From positions 1 to 45,540 of the forward strand of contig JABJKH010000042.1 of the NCBI GenBank assembly GCA_018660465.1: a DNA stretch of 45,540 bases, read 5' to 3'. The notes under the pieces were generated by a model that was not told where the DNA came from, did not search any database, and saw nothing but the letters and a program-made list of their open reading frames with translations. Source of the stretch: Rhodospirillaceae bacterium (lineage in GTDB: Bacteria; Pseudomonadota; Alphaproteobacteria; Rhodospirillales; JABJKH01). Within the stretch, counting starts at the first letter, position 1, and the number at the start of each line of letters is the position of its first letter. Of the stretch, positions 24,707-33,862 are shown in pieces. A program made the position numbers and the translations under genes.

Positions 24707-25171
24707 TTAACCGTCTTGTGGCTTGGGTAGTACGACGACTTTAAACCAAAAGTCGCGCAGTCTTTGAATGGCTTCCATAAACCCGTCCAGATTGACGGGC
24801 TTTTGCATGTAGCTGTTTGCTCCGCTCGAATAGCAATCCTCAATATCACGTTCGTCAGTTGATGTTGTCAGCACGATCACTGGAATAGTCTTTAGACTAT
24901 CGTTGTCCTTGATATCATGCAGGACTTCCCGGCCATCTGTGCCAGGCAGGTTCAAATCAAGCAGTATGACGGTCGGTCTGGGAGACGTCTCAGGGTCCGC
25001 GTGGTCGCCCCTTTGATAAAGGTAATCCAGCGCGTCATCGCCGTCCTCGCAATGGACGATCTTATTGGCGACACCAGATTTTCGAAACGCGCGTAACGTG
25101 GTTTCAAAATCTTCCGGATTGTCCTCAACAATCATAATGCAGCTGTTTTTTTGCTCCATCCCGTCGCTCAT
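24707..25171 (-). CDS. Single-domain response regulator (Rcp1-like receiver)
   Basis: 154 residues, receiver fold only. The acidic pair is in VEDNPED, the phospho-acceptor is Asp72 in ILLDLNLPGTDG, the Thr switch lies in VLTTSTDERD, and the Lys is in MQKPVN. The insertion before strand 3 and the YLYQRGD segment resemble the Rcp1-type receivers that partner with phytochrome-like kinases. There is no output domain, so it probably works as a phosphate shuttle or by protein contact. It sits 5 bp after the kinase gene and 6 bp before the receiver-GGDEF gene. Confidence 0.92.
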   Translation of the reverse strand: MSDGMEQKNSCIMIVEDNPEDFETTLRAFRKSGVANKIVHCEDGDDALDYLYQRGDHADPETSPRPTVILLDLNLPGTDGREVLHDIKDNDSLKTIPVIVLTTSTDERDIEDCYSSGANSYMQKPVNLDGFMEAIQRLRDFWFKVVVLPKPQDG

Positions 25172-25176
25172 TGTAA

Positions 25177-26961
25177 TTATTCTCCGCCCTGCAAGGTAAA
25201 AAAGAATGTTGTCCCAATTTTATGTTCAGATTCAACCCAAATTCGACCGCCATGCCGTTGGACGATTTTCTGAACAATGGTTAGCCCGGCGCCGGTCCCG
25301 CCGCCAAATTTGTCACGCCCGTGAAGTCGCTTAAAAATTCGGAAGATTGACCCAAGGTGTTTTTCCCGAATGCCAATCCCATTGTCCCGAACATAAAATA
25401 CTCTACCATCGCCGGGCGAGTCATCAAAGCCAACTTCGATCCATTTTTCTTCCTTATCGTTGTACTTCATCGCGTTGGTGATGAGGTTGCGAAATACTTC
25501 GCCAATTCTAGCGCCATCACAATGTGTGGAGGGCAGGGGGCGCGGAATGCGAAGGTCAATGCCGTTTTCCGCCAGTGATACATGCAGGGAATCGATAATT
25601 TCCATCACGTTCGCATTTAGATCGACTTCCTTCGTTGCCAAATCCACGCGCCCAACCCGAGAGAAATGCAAAAGTGAATTTATTAAGTCTTCTAGCCGCT
25701 GGGTCAAGCGGGTCAACGTGGCCAGCTTGGAATTGCCTTCTTCATCCAACTTATCGCCATAATCTTCGATCAAAAACTGCGCATAGTTATGGATGCCGCG
25801 CAGAGGTTCCTTCAAATCGTGAGATGCGATATAGGCGAAGTCATCGAGTTCTTTGTTGGAGCGCTCAAGGTCTTTGTTAGCGAGTGATAATTCAACGGTA
25901 TTTGCCACCAGCTGATTTTCGATTTCTTTACGTGCGGTAATGTCTCGTATGACCCCGGCAAACATGCGTGTATCTTCTAGTTGAAGTTGGGTCAAAGTGA
26001 ATGAAATGGAAATTTCGGTACCGTCTTTTTTTACGGCGGTAATTTCTTGGGTTCGTCCGGTAAAATTGCCCTCGCGCAGTCCTAGATACCTTTCAAGAAA
26101 AGATTCCTGATTGTCGCGGTCCGATTGTGGCAGCAGAACTTTTACGTTTCTGCCTGTTATTTCATTGACCGAATAGCCAAAAATACTTTCTGCCGCTTTA
26201 TTGAACGATTGAATTTTGCGGTCAGTATCTATGGTTACGATCCCATCCCCAATATTATCAAGGATCGACCTTTGTCGTACTTCGCTATCGTGGAGCCTTC
26301 GGAGTAACGGTGCATTAATTCCGACCACGGTCAGGGCGCCAAAAGTAACCAACAGAACCGATACAGCTGCAGCGAGAATTGCGGCATTGATTATTGGTGC
26401 ACGGGCCTCAGAAATGTCGATTTTGGCAACCATTCCAAAGTGCCCGCCGGAGACAGGTTCATAGGCAGCAAGTACAGGCACTCCATTATAATCCAGTGTG
26501 GTAATGACCCCTGATCTGCCAGAAAGCGCTTCGTGCATGGCTTCTGCGGTGGGGCTATCAAAAGCAACGGGTTTAGGCTTTTCAATTTGAAAATTGCGGT
26601 GACGCAGGACAAAGATGATCTGATCGCCGTCACGTTTGGCCATAGAAAATTCCCCGGTCTCGCCAAACCCCTTAAAACTTTCATGCGCTTCTATAACCTG
26701 AGCTATGGTAGCCCCTTCGGCACCTAAGGGGTGATCCTGGGCGCTGTGCCGTGCATCAAAGGCAAGGATAGCTTCGACCATGCGCGCTTGGCTTTCGACG
26801 TATTCAATAAGCCGATTTTCTTGACTTTTCATACCTGCTTTATGCAACGTAAAAACGGTCACGCCGCCTACAGCGACGGCAATGATGGTCATGACCAAAA
26901 TAGAAATGTAAGTAATTTTCAGTCGATCATCGGTTAGATATCTTGAAAGCGCGTTGACCAT
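25177..26961 (-). CDS. Membrane PAS-domain sensor histidine kinase
   Basis: 594 residues. Transmembrane helices at about 16-38 and 189-213 frame a periplasmic sensor of about 150 residues. A PAS domain follows (about 225-345, ILDNIGDGIVTID), then the dimerisation/phosphoacceptor domain with His381 in IASHDLKEPLRG. The ATPase domain has an N-box RNLITNAMKYND, G1 RDNGIGI and G2 GGGTGAGL. The phosphoacceptor region is of the bacteriophytochrome-kinase type. It is first in a three-gene minus-strand operon with two receiver proteins, which should be its targets. The periplasmic domain has no signature I recognise, so the stimulus is unknown. Confidence 0.92.
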   Translation of the reverse strand: MVNALSRYLTDDRLKITYISILVMTIIAVAVGGVTVFTLHKAGMKSQENRLIEYVESQARMVEAILAFDARHSAQDHPLGAEGATIAQVIEAHESFKGFGETGEFSMAKRDGDQIIFVLRHRNFQIEKPKPVAFDSPTAEAMHEALSGRSGVITTLDYNGVPVLAAYEPVSGGHFGMVAKIDISEARAPIINAAILAAAVSVLLVTFGALTVVGINAPLLRRLHDSEVRQRSILDNIGDGIVTIDTDRKIQSFNKAAESIFGYSVNEITGRNVKVLLPQSDRDNQESFLERYLGLREGNFTGRTQEITAVKKDGTEISISFTLTQLQLEDTRMFAGVIRDITARKEIENQLVANTVELSLANKDLERSNKELDDFAYIASHDLKEPLRGIHNYAQFLIEDYGDKLDEEGNSKLATLTRLTQRLEDLINSLLHFSRVGRVDLATKEVDLNANVMEIIDSLHVSLAENGIDLRIPRPLPSTHCDGARIGEVFRNLITNAMKYNDKEEKWIEVGFDDSPGDGRVFYVRDNGIGIREKHLGSIFRIFKRLHGRDKFGGGTGAGLTIVQKIVQRHGGRIWVESEHKIGTTFFFTLQGGE

Positions 26962-26997
26962 AATAAGCTTTGAATAAAATCGAGTTTAAATTTTGAT

Positions 26998-27028
26998 GTT
27001 ATATTGACGTGATAACGACGGGGTGCAA
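26998..27028 (-). promoter_or_regulatory. Possible promoter of the sensor kinase operon
   Basis: On the minus strand TTGCAC (complement of 27023-27028) is followed 19 bp later by TATAAC (complement of 26998-27003), about 37 bp before the kinase start. The spacing is long, so this is a weak call. Confidence 0.3.
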
Positions 27029-27031
27029 AGC

Positions 27032-30000
27032 CTATTCAGATTCCATCACAACCAACAGGTCCTTCGTATCTACCTGTGCGCCGACGTGGTGGAGGACTTT
27101 GTCGATGACACCGTCTCTTTCCGCAAAAATAGAGGTTTCCATCTTCATCGCCTCAATCGCGACTAGGACGTCGCCACGCTTGACCTTGTCCCCTTCATTG
27201 ATAGACACACTGACGATCAGGCCGGGCATCGGGGCACCGACATGGTCCGGGTTTCCGTCTTCGGCCTGGGCGTGTTCTTCTTCAGTGGGCGCGCGGCCCC
27301 GATCAATAACCCGTACCGTGCGGGGCTGGCCGTTCAGTTCGAAAAAGACGTTGCGGCGGCCTTGGTCGTTGGGATCCCCCACGGCAAGGAATCGGATCAC
27401 CAAGGACACACCGCGTTCTAGATCGACGCTAATTTCATCGTTGGTTTCCATGCCGTAGAAAAACGCTGGCGTCGGCAGGACGCTGATATTGCCATAAGTT
27501 CGACGGACCTTGGCGTAGTCGACGAAGACATCCGGGTACATAAGATAAGACGCCAATTCTTGATCACTAATTCGGCGACCGACCTTCCCGTCGGCATCGC
27601 TATGTGCTTTCGTTAAATCTGTCGAAGGCAGTACCTCACCGGGTCGTTTGGTCAGGGGCGCGCGTCCTTTGAGGATTTTCTTTTGAAGTTCTTCGGGGAA
27701 GCCGCCGTAGGCTTGACCCATTTCGCCGCCAAACAATTGCACAGCAGATTCGGGGAAAGCAATTTCGCGGTCCGGACTCATCACATCGTCTGGGGTCAAG
27801 CCACTGGTCACCATCATCAGTGCCATATCGCCAACCACCTTGGATGTGGGCGTTACTTTGATGACGTCGCCGAACATGTGGTTCACCTGGGCATAGGTGC
27901 GGGCGATGTCGTCCCAACGTTCTTCAATCCCTAAAGACCGCGCTTGTTGGCGCAAGTTGGTGTATTGTCCACCCGGCATTTCGTGCTGATAGACCGACGA
28001 CGTGCCAGCGCGGATATCCGGTTCAAACCCGGCGTAGTTCCGTCGCGCCTGTTCCCAGTAATCTGAGATAACCGTGAGGGCGCGTTGATCTAATCCGGTA
28101 TCACGCTCGCTACCGCGCAGTGCGGCAGCGATAGAGCCTAAGTTTGGCTGAGAGGTCAGACCGCTCATGGAATCCATGGCGGCATCGACGGCATCTACGC
28201 CAGCTTCTGATGCGGCTAAGATACTCGCTGCCGCAATTCCGCTGGTATCATGGGTATGGAAGTGGATGGGGATGCCGACTTCTTGTTTAAGAGCTTTAAA
28301 CAGGATCGTTGCCGCTGCAGGCTTCATCAGACCGCCCATGTCTTTGACGCCTAGTATGTGCGCGCCTGCGGCCTCTAAGTCTTTGCCGAGCGTTAGATAA
28401 TAATCTAAGTCGTATTTGGCGCGAGAGGGATCAGTGATGTCGCCCGTGTAGCACATCGAGCCTTCGCAGAGCTTACCGCTTTCCAACACCGTATCCATGG
28501 CGGGGCGCATGTTGTCGACCCAGTTGAGAGAATCAAATATGCGAAATAGATCAATCCCAGCATCGGCGGATTGTTCAACGAAATAACGCACCACGTTGTC
28601 TGGGTAGTTGGTGTAGCCAACGCCGTTCGATGCCCTGAGCAGCATCTGCTGGATCATATTCGGCATGGTTTCTTTGAACCGTGCCAAGCGCTCCCACGGG
28701 CATTCGTTCAAGAATCGCATGGCAACATCGAAGGTCGCACCGCCCCAGGTTTCCACCGAAAGCAACTCAGGCAGCATCGCCGCGTAAGCGTCTGCGGGCT
28801 TAATCAGATCATGGGTCCGCATGCGGGTGGCAAACAGGGATTGATGCGCATCGCGGAAGGTTGTGTCGGTAATCAGAAGATTTTTCTGTTCCATCATCCA
28901 CTGCGCAAAACCGGTGGGCCCTAGTTCTTCGAGCCGTTGCAGATTGCCGTCAGGCGGGCTGCCAGGGTCAACGGGAATGGATTTTAGCGTGGTAAAAGAA
29001 GTCGGGCGCGGGCGTCCTTCGACTTCAGGGTTTCCGTTCACGATGACATCGCCAATGTAGTTCAACAGTCTCGTTGCCCGATCCCGACGTTTGACGAAGT
29101 GGAACAGTTCTGGTGTCTCATCAATAAAACGGGTGGTGTAGTCGTTGTCTCTGAATTTCGGGTGGGTAATCAGGGTTTCCAAAAACAAAAGGTTAGTTGC
29201 CACACCGCGGATGCGGAATTCGCGCAAGGCTCTATCCATGCGCAGGATGGCTTCTTCTGGCGTTGGTGCCCAGGCCGTTACCTTTTCCAAAAGCGAATCA
29301 AAGTGCCGGGTAATCAACGCACCTGAATAGGCTGTGCCGCCATCAAGCCGGATGCCGAAGCCGGTGGCTCCCCGATAGGTCGTGATGCGGCCGTAATCAG
29401 GCACAAAATTGTTTTCCGGGTCTTCCGTCGTGACCCGGCACTGAATGGCGTGACCGTTGAGTTTGATGTCTTCTTGTTTGGGGACGCCGCTTTCATCAGT
29501 GCCGACAGTTGCCCCTTCGGCAATTCGGATTTGCGCTTTGACGATATCGATGCCGGTGACAGTTTCGGTGACCGTATGTTCGACCTGAATGCGGGGATTG
29601 ACCTCAATAAAATAGAATTCACCGGTATCAACATCCATGAGGAATTCAACCGTGCCCGCGTTGGCGTAACCTGCTGTATTGCCAATCGCGAGAGCGGCAT
29701 CGGTGAGGACCTTGCGCTGGGAGTCATCAAGATACGGCGCGGGCGCGCGTTCGACGACTTTCTGGTTGCGGCGCTGAACAGAACAATCTCGCTCAAACAG
29801 ATGATAGAGATTGCCGTGGGTGTCGCCGAGAATCTGGACTTCTACGTGGCGCGCGTGGCGGACGAGTTTTTCCAGGTAAACTTCGTCGTTGCCAAACGCA
29901 CTCATGGCTTCGCGTCGGCCCGCCATCACTTGATCTATTAGTTCGTCTGCGGTTTCGATCACGCGCATGCCGCGTCCGCCACCGCCCCAGCTTGCTTTTA

Positions 30001-30490
30001 ACATGACCGGGAAGCCGACTTTCTCAGCGGCTGTATGGATGCTTTTTTCATCGCTGGGGAGGGGACCGCTCGCCGGCATGACGGGTGCCCCAGAGGCGAC
30101 GGCTAGTTTTCGTGCGGAGACTTTATTCCCTAAGGATCGCATGACGTCCGGCGATGGCCCAATGAAGGTAATTCCGGCTTCTATACAGGCATCGGCAAAG
30201 TCTGGGTTTTCGGCTAAGAACCCATAACCCGGATGAATGGCATCGACCTTGGCGCGCTTGGCGATGCGGATGATGTCTTCGATGTCCAGATAGGCCTCGA
30301 TCGGTCCCTTGCCCGCACCAACCTGATAGCTCTCGTCTGCCTTGGCAATATGAAGCGCGAAACGGTCTTCGTTTGCAAAGATGGCGACCGTGTCGATGCC
30401 GAGTTCATTTGCCGCCCGCAGCACACGAATTGCTATTTCACTGCGGTTGGCGACTAAAAGGCGACGAATTTTCTTAGGGCGCTTGGACAT
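27032..30490 (-). CDS. pyc: Pyruvate carboxylase
   Basis: 1152 residues, full length for the single-chain enzyme. The biotin carboxylase domain comes first (about 1-460; KIRRLLVANRSEIAIRVLRA, GGGGRGMRV, EVNPRIQVEHTVTE). The carboxyltransferase domain begins at LLITDTTFRDAHQSL near residue 530, and the tetramerisation region follows. The C-terminal biotinyl domain has AMKMET with biotin-accepting Lys1116. It carboxylates pyruvate to oxaloacetate with ATP and bicarbonate, replenishing the TCA cycle. The ATG is preceded by AGGAAC. It is apparently monocistronic: the kinase gene starts 70 bp downstream, and the long upstream region separates it from rpmJ. Confidence 0.96.
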   Translation of the reverse strand: MSKRPKKIRRLLVANRSEIAIRVLRAANELGIDTVAIFANEDRFALHIAKADESYQVGAGKGPIEAYLDIEDIIRIAKRAKVDAIHPGYGFLAENPDFADACIEAGITFIGPSPDVMRSLGNKVSARKLAVASGAPVMPASGPLPSDEKSIHTAAEKVGFPVMLKASWGGGGRGMRVIETADELIDQVMAGRREAMSAFGNDEVYLEKLVRHARHVEVQILGDTHGNLYHLFERDCSVQRRNQKVVERAPAPYLDDSQRKVLTDAALAIGNTAGYANAGTVEFLMDVDTGEFYFIEVNPRIQVEHTVTETVTGIDIVKAQIRIAEGATVGTDESGVPKQEDIKLNGHAIQCRVTTEDPENNFVPDYGRITTYRGATGFGIRLDGGTAYSGALITRHFDSLLEKVTAWAPTPEEAILRMDRALREFRIRGVATNLLFLETLITHPKFRDNDYTTRFIDETPELFHFVKRRDRATRLLNYIGDVIVNGNPEVEGRPRPTSFTTLKSIPVDPGSPPDGNLQRLEELGPTGFAQWMMEQKNLLITDTTFRDAHQSLFATRMRTHDLIKPADAYAAMLPELLSVETWGGATFDVAMRFLNECPWERLARFKETMPNMIQQMLLRASNGVGYTNYPDNVVRYFVEQSADAGIDLFRIFDSLNWVDNMRPAMDTVLESGKLCEGSMCYTGDITDPSRAKYDLDYYLTLGKDLEAAGAHILGVKDMGGLMKPAAATILFKALKQEVGIPIHFHTHDTSGIAAASILAASEAGVDAVDAAMDSMSGLTSQPNLGSIAAALRGSERDTGLDQRALTVISDYWEQARRNYAGFEPDIRAGTSSVYQHEMPGGQYTNLRQQARSLGIEERWDDIARTYAQVNHMFGDVIKVTPTSKVVGDMALMMVTSGLTPDDVMSPDREIAFPESAVQLFGGEMGQAYGGFPEELQKKILKGRAPLTKRPGEVLPSTDLTKAHSDADGKVGRRISDQELASYLMYPDVFVDYAKVRRTYGNISVLPTPAFFYGMETNDEISVDLERGVSLVIRFLAVGDPNDQGRRNVFFELNGQPRTVRVIDRGRAPTEEEHAQAEDGNPDHVGAPMPGLIVSVSINEGDKVKRGDVLVAIEAMKMETSIFAERDGVIDKVLHHVGAQVDTKDLLVVMESE

Positions 30491-30820
30491 TTGATTGTTG
30501 TTCCTATTGATTTGGGCAATTGAACAATATGCAATGGAGTCGATAACTGCACATTTTCCCAGAATTCTAGAGAAAATCAGGATAATTTTAGAGTATTCCC
30601 AGGTTCTTGGCCTGAATATAGCCTATTCCTCCGACGATTTGGAGAAAATATGACCGGATTAACTCCGAAAACGTATATTTTTTGTAGATTCGAGATAATG
30701 CTGTGGCTTCTTGGTATGTGTTGACAGCTAAGGACGGCACTTGTATGTTCCGCGCCTCAGTCGCCCCCGGGGTTTATGGCCGGATTTGTGGGCGGCTCAT
30801 TTAATTAGAGGATTAGGGAC
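30491..30820. other. 330-bp intergenic region between divergent pyc and rpmJ
   Basis: AT-rich near pyc. It contains the rpmJ promoter at 30721-30749 and an inverted CGCCC/GGGCG pair in the rpmJ leader. A 24-codon open frame at 30650-30724 has a GGAG upstream, but nothing else supports it as a gene. I saw no RNA gene, repeat or clear pyc promoter. Confidence 0.5.
30721..30749 (+). promoter_or_regulatory. Predicted sigma70 promoter of rpmJ
   Basis: Consensus TTGACA at 30721-30726, 17-bp spacer, TATGTT at 30744-30749, about 70 bp before the rpmJ start. This is the best promoter match in the window and fits a highly expressed ribosomal protein gene. Confidence 0.65.
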
Positions 30821-30946
30821 ATGAAGGTTAGAAACTCGCTCAAATCAGCGAAGACCCGCGATAAGAACTGCCGCATCGTCCGACGCAAAGGCCGCGTCTA
30901 CGTGATCAACAAGCAGAATCCACGTTTCAAAGCGCGCCAGGGTTGA
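30821..30946 (+). CDS. rpmJ: Ribosomal protein L36 (bL36), zinc-less form
   Basis: 41 residues. [17 protein letters not shown], then [13 protein letters not shown] and the terminal RFKARQG are the bL36 signature. Only one cysteine is present (Cys17), so this is the C-minus paralog type that cannot bind the zinc of the CxxC form. It belongs to the large ribosomal subunit. AGAGGA and AGGG lie just upstream of the ATG. It stands alone as a monocistronic gene with its own promoter, and hairpins follow directly. Confidence 0.95.
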   Translation: MKVRNSLKSAKTRDKNCRIVRRKGRVYVINKQNPRFKARQG

Positions 30947-30949
30947 TCT

Positions 30950-30970
30950 AAAGGGCGGAACACGCCCTTT
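30950..30970 (+). terminator. Hairpin just after rpmJ
   Basis: AAAGGGCG (30950-30957) pairs with CGCCCTTT (30963-30970) around a 5-base loop, three bases after the rpmJ stop. The tail is only weakly T-rich, so termination may depend on the second hairpin at 30994. Confidence 0.5.
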
Positions 30971-30993
30971 CCTCGCTTACTATTAAGCTACCT

Positions 30994-31019
30994 AAAACCA
31001 CGTCATTCGGCGTGGTTTT
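30994..31019. terminator. Rho-independent terminator after rpmJ
   Basis: AAAACCACG (30994-31002) pairs with CGTGGTTTT (31011-31019) around an 8-base loop and is followed by GTTTTG. This is a typical intrinsic terminator separating rpmJ from the glycolate oxidase operon. The A-run on the left arm would give a T-run on the other strand. Confidence 0.75.
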
Positions 31020-31116
31020 GTTTTGCGTGAAATTCTCTTCTCCTCTTTCCTTTCTCCCCGGCACCAACAAGCTTATATATAGAGGCGTAGACAACCCGTT
31101 GGGAGAGGAGTCCTCC

Positions 31117-32610
31117 ATGGCCATTGCCATGCCGGCACCAGACCAGAGTGTTATCGCCAGGCGTCCAGAAATCATCGCTGCGATGAAAGAGATCGTCGCA
31201 CCGGAGTGCTTGATTGATGATCAGGAGGAACTGAGCGCGTATGATCAAGACGCGTTGACCGCCTATCACCAGTCGCCGTTGATCGTGGTGCTGCCGGAGA
31301 CCACAGAGCAGGTTTCGCGCATTCTTAAATATTGCCATGCAAATCAAGTGAAGGTCGTACCCAGGGGGGCTGGGACCTCTTTATCAGGTGGGGCCTTGCC
31401 TTTGGGGGATGGCATTATTCTGGGCATGAGCAAGTTTAATAAAATTATGGACATCGATTACGACAACCGCTGTGTCGTGGTGCAACCGGGGGTCACGAAT
31501 TTGTCGATTACCCAGGCAGTTCAGCACAAGGGCTTCTACTATGCACCTGACCCCTCCAGCCAAATCGCTTGCACCATTGGTGGCAATGTGGCGGAGAACT
31601 CGGGCGGTGTGCATTGCCTGAAATATGGCCTGACCACCAACAACCTGCTGGGTTTCGAAGTGGTGTTGATGAACGGTGAGACCATTCGTTTGGGCGGCAA
31701 GCATTTGGACAGCGAGGCCTACGATCTGATGGGACTGCTGACCGGGTCCGAAGGATTGCTGGGGGTGACAACCGAAGTCACCGTGCGCCTGCTGCAATCG
31801 CCGGAAACTGTGCGGGCGGTCCTGATCGGTTTCGATTCCAACGAGGCTGCGGGGGATTGCGTCGCTGCCGTCATTAGTGCTGGTATCATTCCTGCGGGCA
31901 TGGAAATGATGGATAGGCCTTTAATCCACGCGACAGATGATTTCCTGGGTTGTGGGTATCCGTTAGATGTTGAGTCGCTGATGATCGTTGAATTGGATGG
32001 TCCAGAGGCGGAGGTCGATTACCTGATCGAGAGAATTGAGGAAATCGCTCACGACTGTGGCTGTATGAACATCAAGGTCAGTACGTCCGATGCGGAACGC
32101 GAAAATTTCTGGGCCGGGCGGAAGGCGGCGTTCCCGGCTGTCGGGCGGCTCACGCCGGATTATCTCTGTATGGACGGCACCATCCCGCGTCATAAAATTT
32201 CTGAAGTGCTGCAAAAGACCGATGAACTGGCGAAGAAATATAATTTGGCTGTGGCGAATGTCTTTCATGCGGGCGACGGCAACCTGCACCCGCTGATCAT
32301 GTTTGATTCCAATGACCCTGATGAACTCGAACGGGCCGAAGCATTCGGTGCTGATATTCTGACTTTATGTGTAGAACTTGGCGGCGTGCTATCTGGTGAA
32401 CACGGTGTTGGCGTTGAAAAACGCGACCTGATGGGGACCATGTTTACCGAAGAAGACATGAAGCAACAGCAGCGGGTCAAATGTGCGTTCGATCCTGAAA
32501 GCCTGCTTAATCCTGGCAAGGTCTATCCACAACTGCATCGCTGTGCCGAATTGGGCAAAGTTCATGTCCACGGTGGGCAACTCCGCTTTCCTGATATCCC
32601 GAGATTCTAA
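31117..32610 (+). CDS. glcD: Glycolate oxidase FAD-binding subunit GlcD
   Basis: 497 residues from the ATG at 31117, which has GGGAGAGGAG just upstream; the frame is open from 31012 but that part overlaps the terminator. The PCMH-type FAD domain shows VPRGAGTSLSGGALPLGDGI, VVQPGVTNLSI and GGNVAENSGG. The C-terminal substrate domain ends in HAGDGNLHP, SGEHGVGVEKRDLM and LNPGKV. Length equals GlcD. It oxidises glycolate to glyoxylate, passing electrons to GlcF and the respiratory chain. glcE and glcF follow with gaps of 7 and 3 bp. A D-lactate dehydrogenase-like function is the main alternative, but the glcDEF triad favours glycolate. Confidence 0.93.
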   Translation: MAIAMPAPDQSVIARRPEIIAAMKEIVAPECLIDDQEELSAYDQDALTAYHQSPLIVVLPETTEQVSRILKYCHANQVKVVPRGAGTSLSGGALPLGDGIILGMSKFNKIMDIDYDNRCVVVQPGVTNLSITQAVQHKGFYYAPDPSSQIACTIGGNVAENSGGVHCLKYGLTTNNLLGFEVVLMNGETIRLGGKHLDSEAYDLMGLLTGSEGLLGVTTEVTVRLLQSPETVRAVLIGFDSNEAAGDCVAAVISAGIIPAGMEMMDRPLIHATDDFLGCGYPLDVESLMIVELDGPEAEVDYLIERIEEIAHDCGCMNIKVSTSDAERENFWAGRKAAFPAVGRLTPDYLCMDGTIPRHKISEVLQKTDELAKKYNLAVANVFHAGDGNLHPLIMFDSNDPDELERAEAFGADILTLCVELGGVLSGEHGVGVEKRDLMGTMFTEEDMKQQQRVKCAFDPESLLNPGKVYPQLHRCAELGKVHVHGGQLRFPDIPRF

Positions 32611-32617
32611 TTTTATC

Positions 32618-33859
32618 ATGACCGAAAATTTCAAACCTGAAACCCAGGAACAAGTGCTGGAACTTGTGAATTGGGCCGCGGCTGACGGCCATGCTTTTAA
32701 TGTGTCTGGCACAGGTACGAAGAAAACTTACGGGCGATCATTGGATGCGGTAAATGGCCTGAGCCTAAGCGCGTTCTCCGGTATCGCATTGTATGAGCCG
32801 GAAGAACTGGTCATGGCCATGGGCGCGGGCACGCCGATGGCTGAGATCCATGCGGCATTGCAGGAGAAAAATCAGCATCTTGCTTTTGAGCCGATGGACT
32901 TAGGGCCGCTCTTGGGTGAAGGCTCCGATGGTGGAATCATTGGCGGCGGCACCATCGGCGGCGTATTGGCGTGCAATCTGTCAGGCCCCAGGCGGATCAA
33001 GCTAGGTGCCGCCCGCGATCATCTTTTGGGGTTCAACGCGATCAGTGGCCGGGGCGAGATATTTAAGTCCGGCGGTCGGGTGGTTAAAAATGTCACGGGA
33101 TTTGATCTTAGTAAATTGATGACCGGGTCCATGGGGACGTTGGCCGTATTGACCACCGTAACGTTAAAGGTTCTGCCCGCACCAGAGCGCACCCGGACTG
33201 TTCTGATCATGGGAGATGATGCATCGAAAGCCGTCCAAGCCATGACAGCCGCCTTGCAAAGTCCCCACGAAGTTTCAGCAGCAGCGCACATTCCATCGGC
33301 CTTAACGGCCCGTTCGGAAGTGGGCTACATCGCGGGTGCTGGAACGGGCATCACGGCGGTTCGTGTCGAAGGCCCAGGTCCTTCTGCTGATGTCCGGTGC
33401 GAAAAGCTTCGGGAATTATTGGCTGGGTTCGGTGAGATCGAAGAACTGCATTCGATGAATTCGGCTAAATTTTGGCGTGAAGTCAGGGATGTAAAATTTT
33501 TCACCGGCGATACTTCGTCAGAAAAACAAATCTGGCGAATTTCAGTGCCCCCTGCATCAGGTGCCGACGTCGCGGCCTCGATAATGGAAACGCTGAGCGG
33601 AGAGGTATATTTCGATTGGGGCGGTGGGCTGATTTGGCTGGCGCTTGATCCGCAAGCGGATGCAGGTCACGAGATTATACGAGGCGCGCTCAAAGACGGG
33701 GGCCACGCGACGCTAATCCGCGCCGCTGGTACAGTCCGGGCGACTATTCCCGTGTTCCACCCCCAACCAGGACCCTTGGCCGAAATCACCAAGCGGACAA
33801 AGACTGCCTTTGATCCCAAGGGCGCGCTCAATCCCGGCCGCATGTACGAAGGGGTCTAA
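32618..33859 (+). CDS. glcE: Glycolate oxidase subunit GlcE
   Basis: 413 residues from the ATG at 32618; longer in-frame starts lie within glcD. It is a second PCMH-type FAD domain, with VSGTGTKKTYG, GGTIGGVLACNLSGPRRIK, GGRVVKNVTGFDLSKLMTGS-type segments and a closing FDPKGALNPGRMY. This is the GlcE pattern. It forms the catalytic flavoprotein complex with GlcD and is required for glycolate oxidase activity in known systems. It lies 7 bp after glcD and 3 bp before glcF. It is longer than the roughly 350-residue E. coli protein but within the alphaproteobacterial range as far as I know. Confidence 0.9.
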   Translation: MTENFKPETQEQVLELVNWAAADGHAFNVSGTGTKKTYGRSLDAVNGLSLSAFSGIALYEPEELVMAMGAGTPMAEIHAALQEKNQHLAFEPMDLGPLLGEGSDGGIIGGGTIGGVLACNLSGPRRIKLGAARDHLLGFNAISGRGEIFKSGGRVVKNVTGFDLSKLMTGSMGTLAVLTTVTLKVLPAPERTRTVLIMGDDASKAVQAMTAALQSPHEVSAAAHIPSALTARSEVGYIAGAGTGITAVRVEGPGPSADVRCEKLRELLAGFGEIEELHSMNSAKFWREVRDVKFFTGDTSSEKQIWRISVPPASGADVAASIMETLSGEVYFDWGGGLIWLALDPQADAGHEIIRGALKDGGHATLIRAAGTVRATIPVFHPQPGPLAEITKRTKTAFDPKGALNPGRMYEGV

Positions 33860-33862
33860 GAC

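Noticed and set aside
28571-29941. Plus-strand open frames opposite pyruvate carboxylase
   Set aside because: They mirror the high-GC third-position pattern of the real gene and encode nothing recognisable.
31012-31116. Longer start for glcD
   Set aside because: The upstream part runs through the rpmJ terminator stem, and the ATG at 31117 has a strong Shine-Dalgarno.
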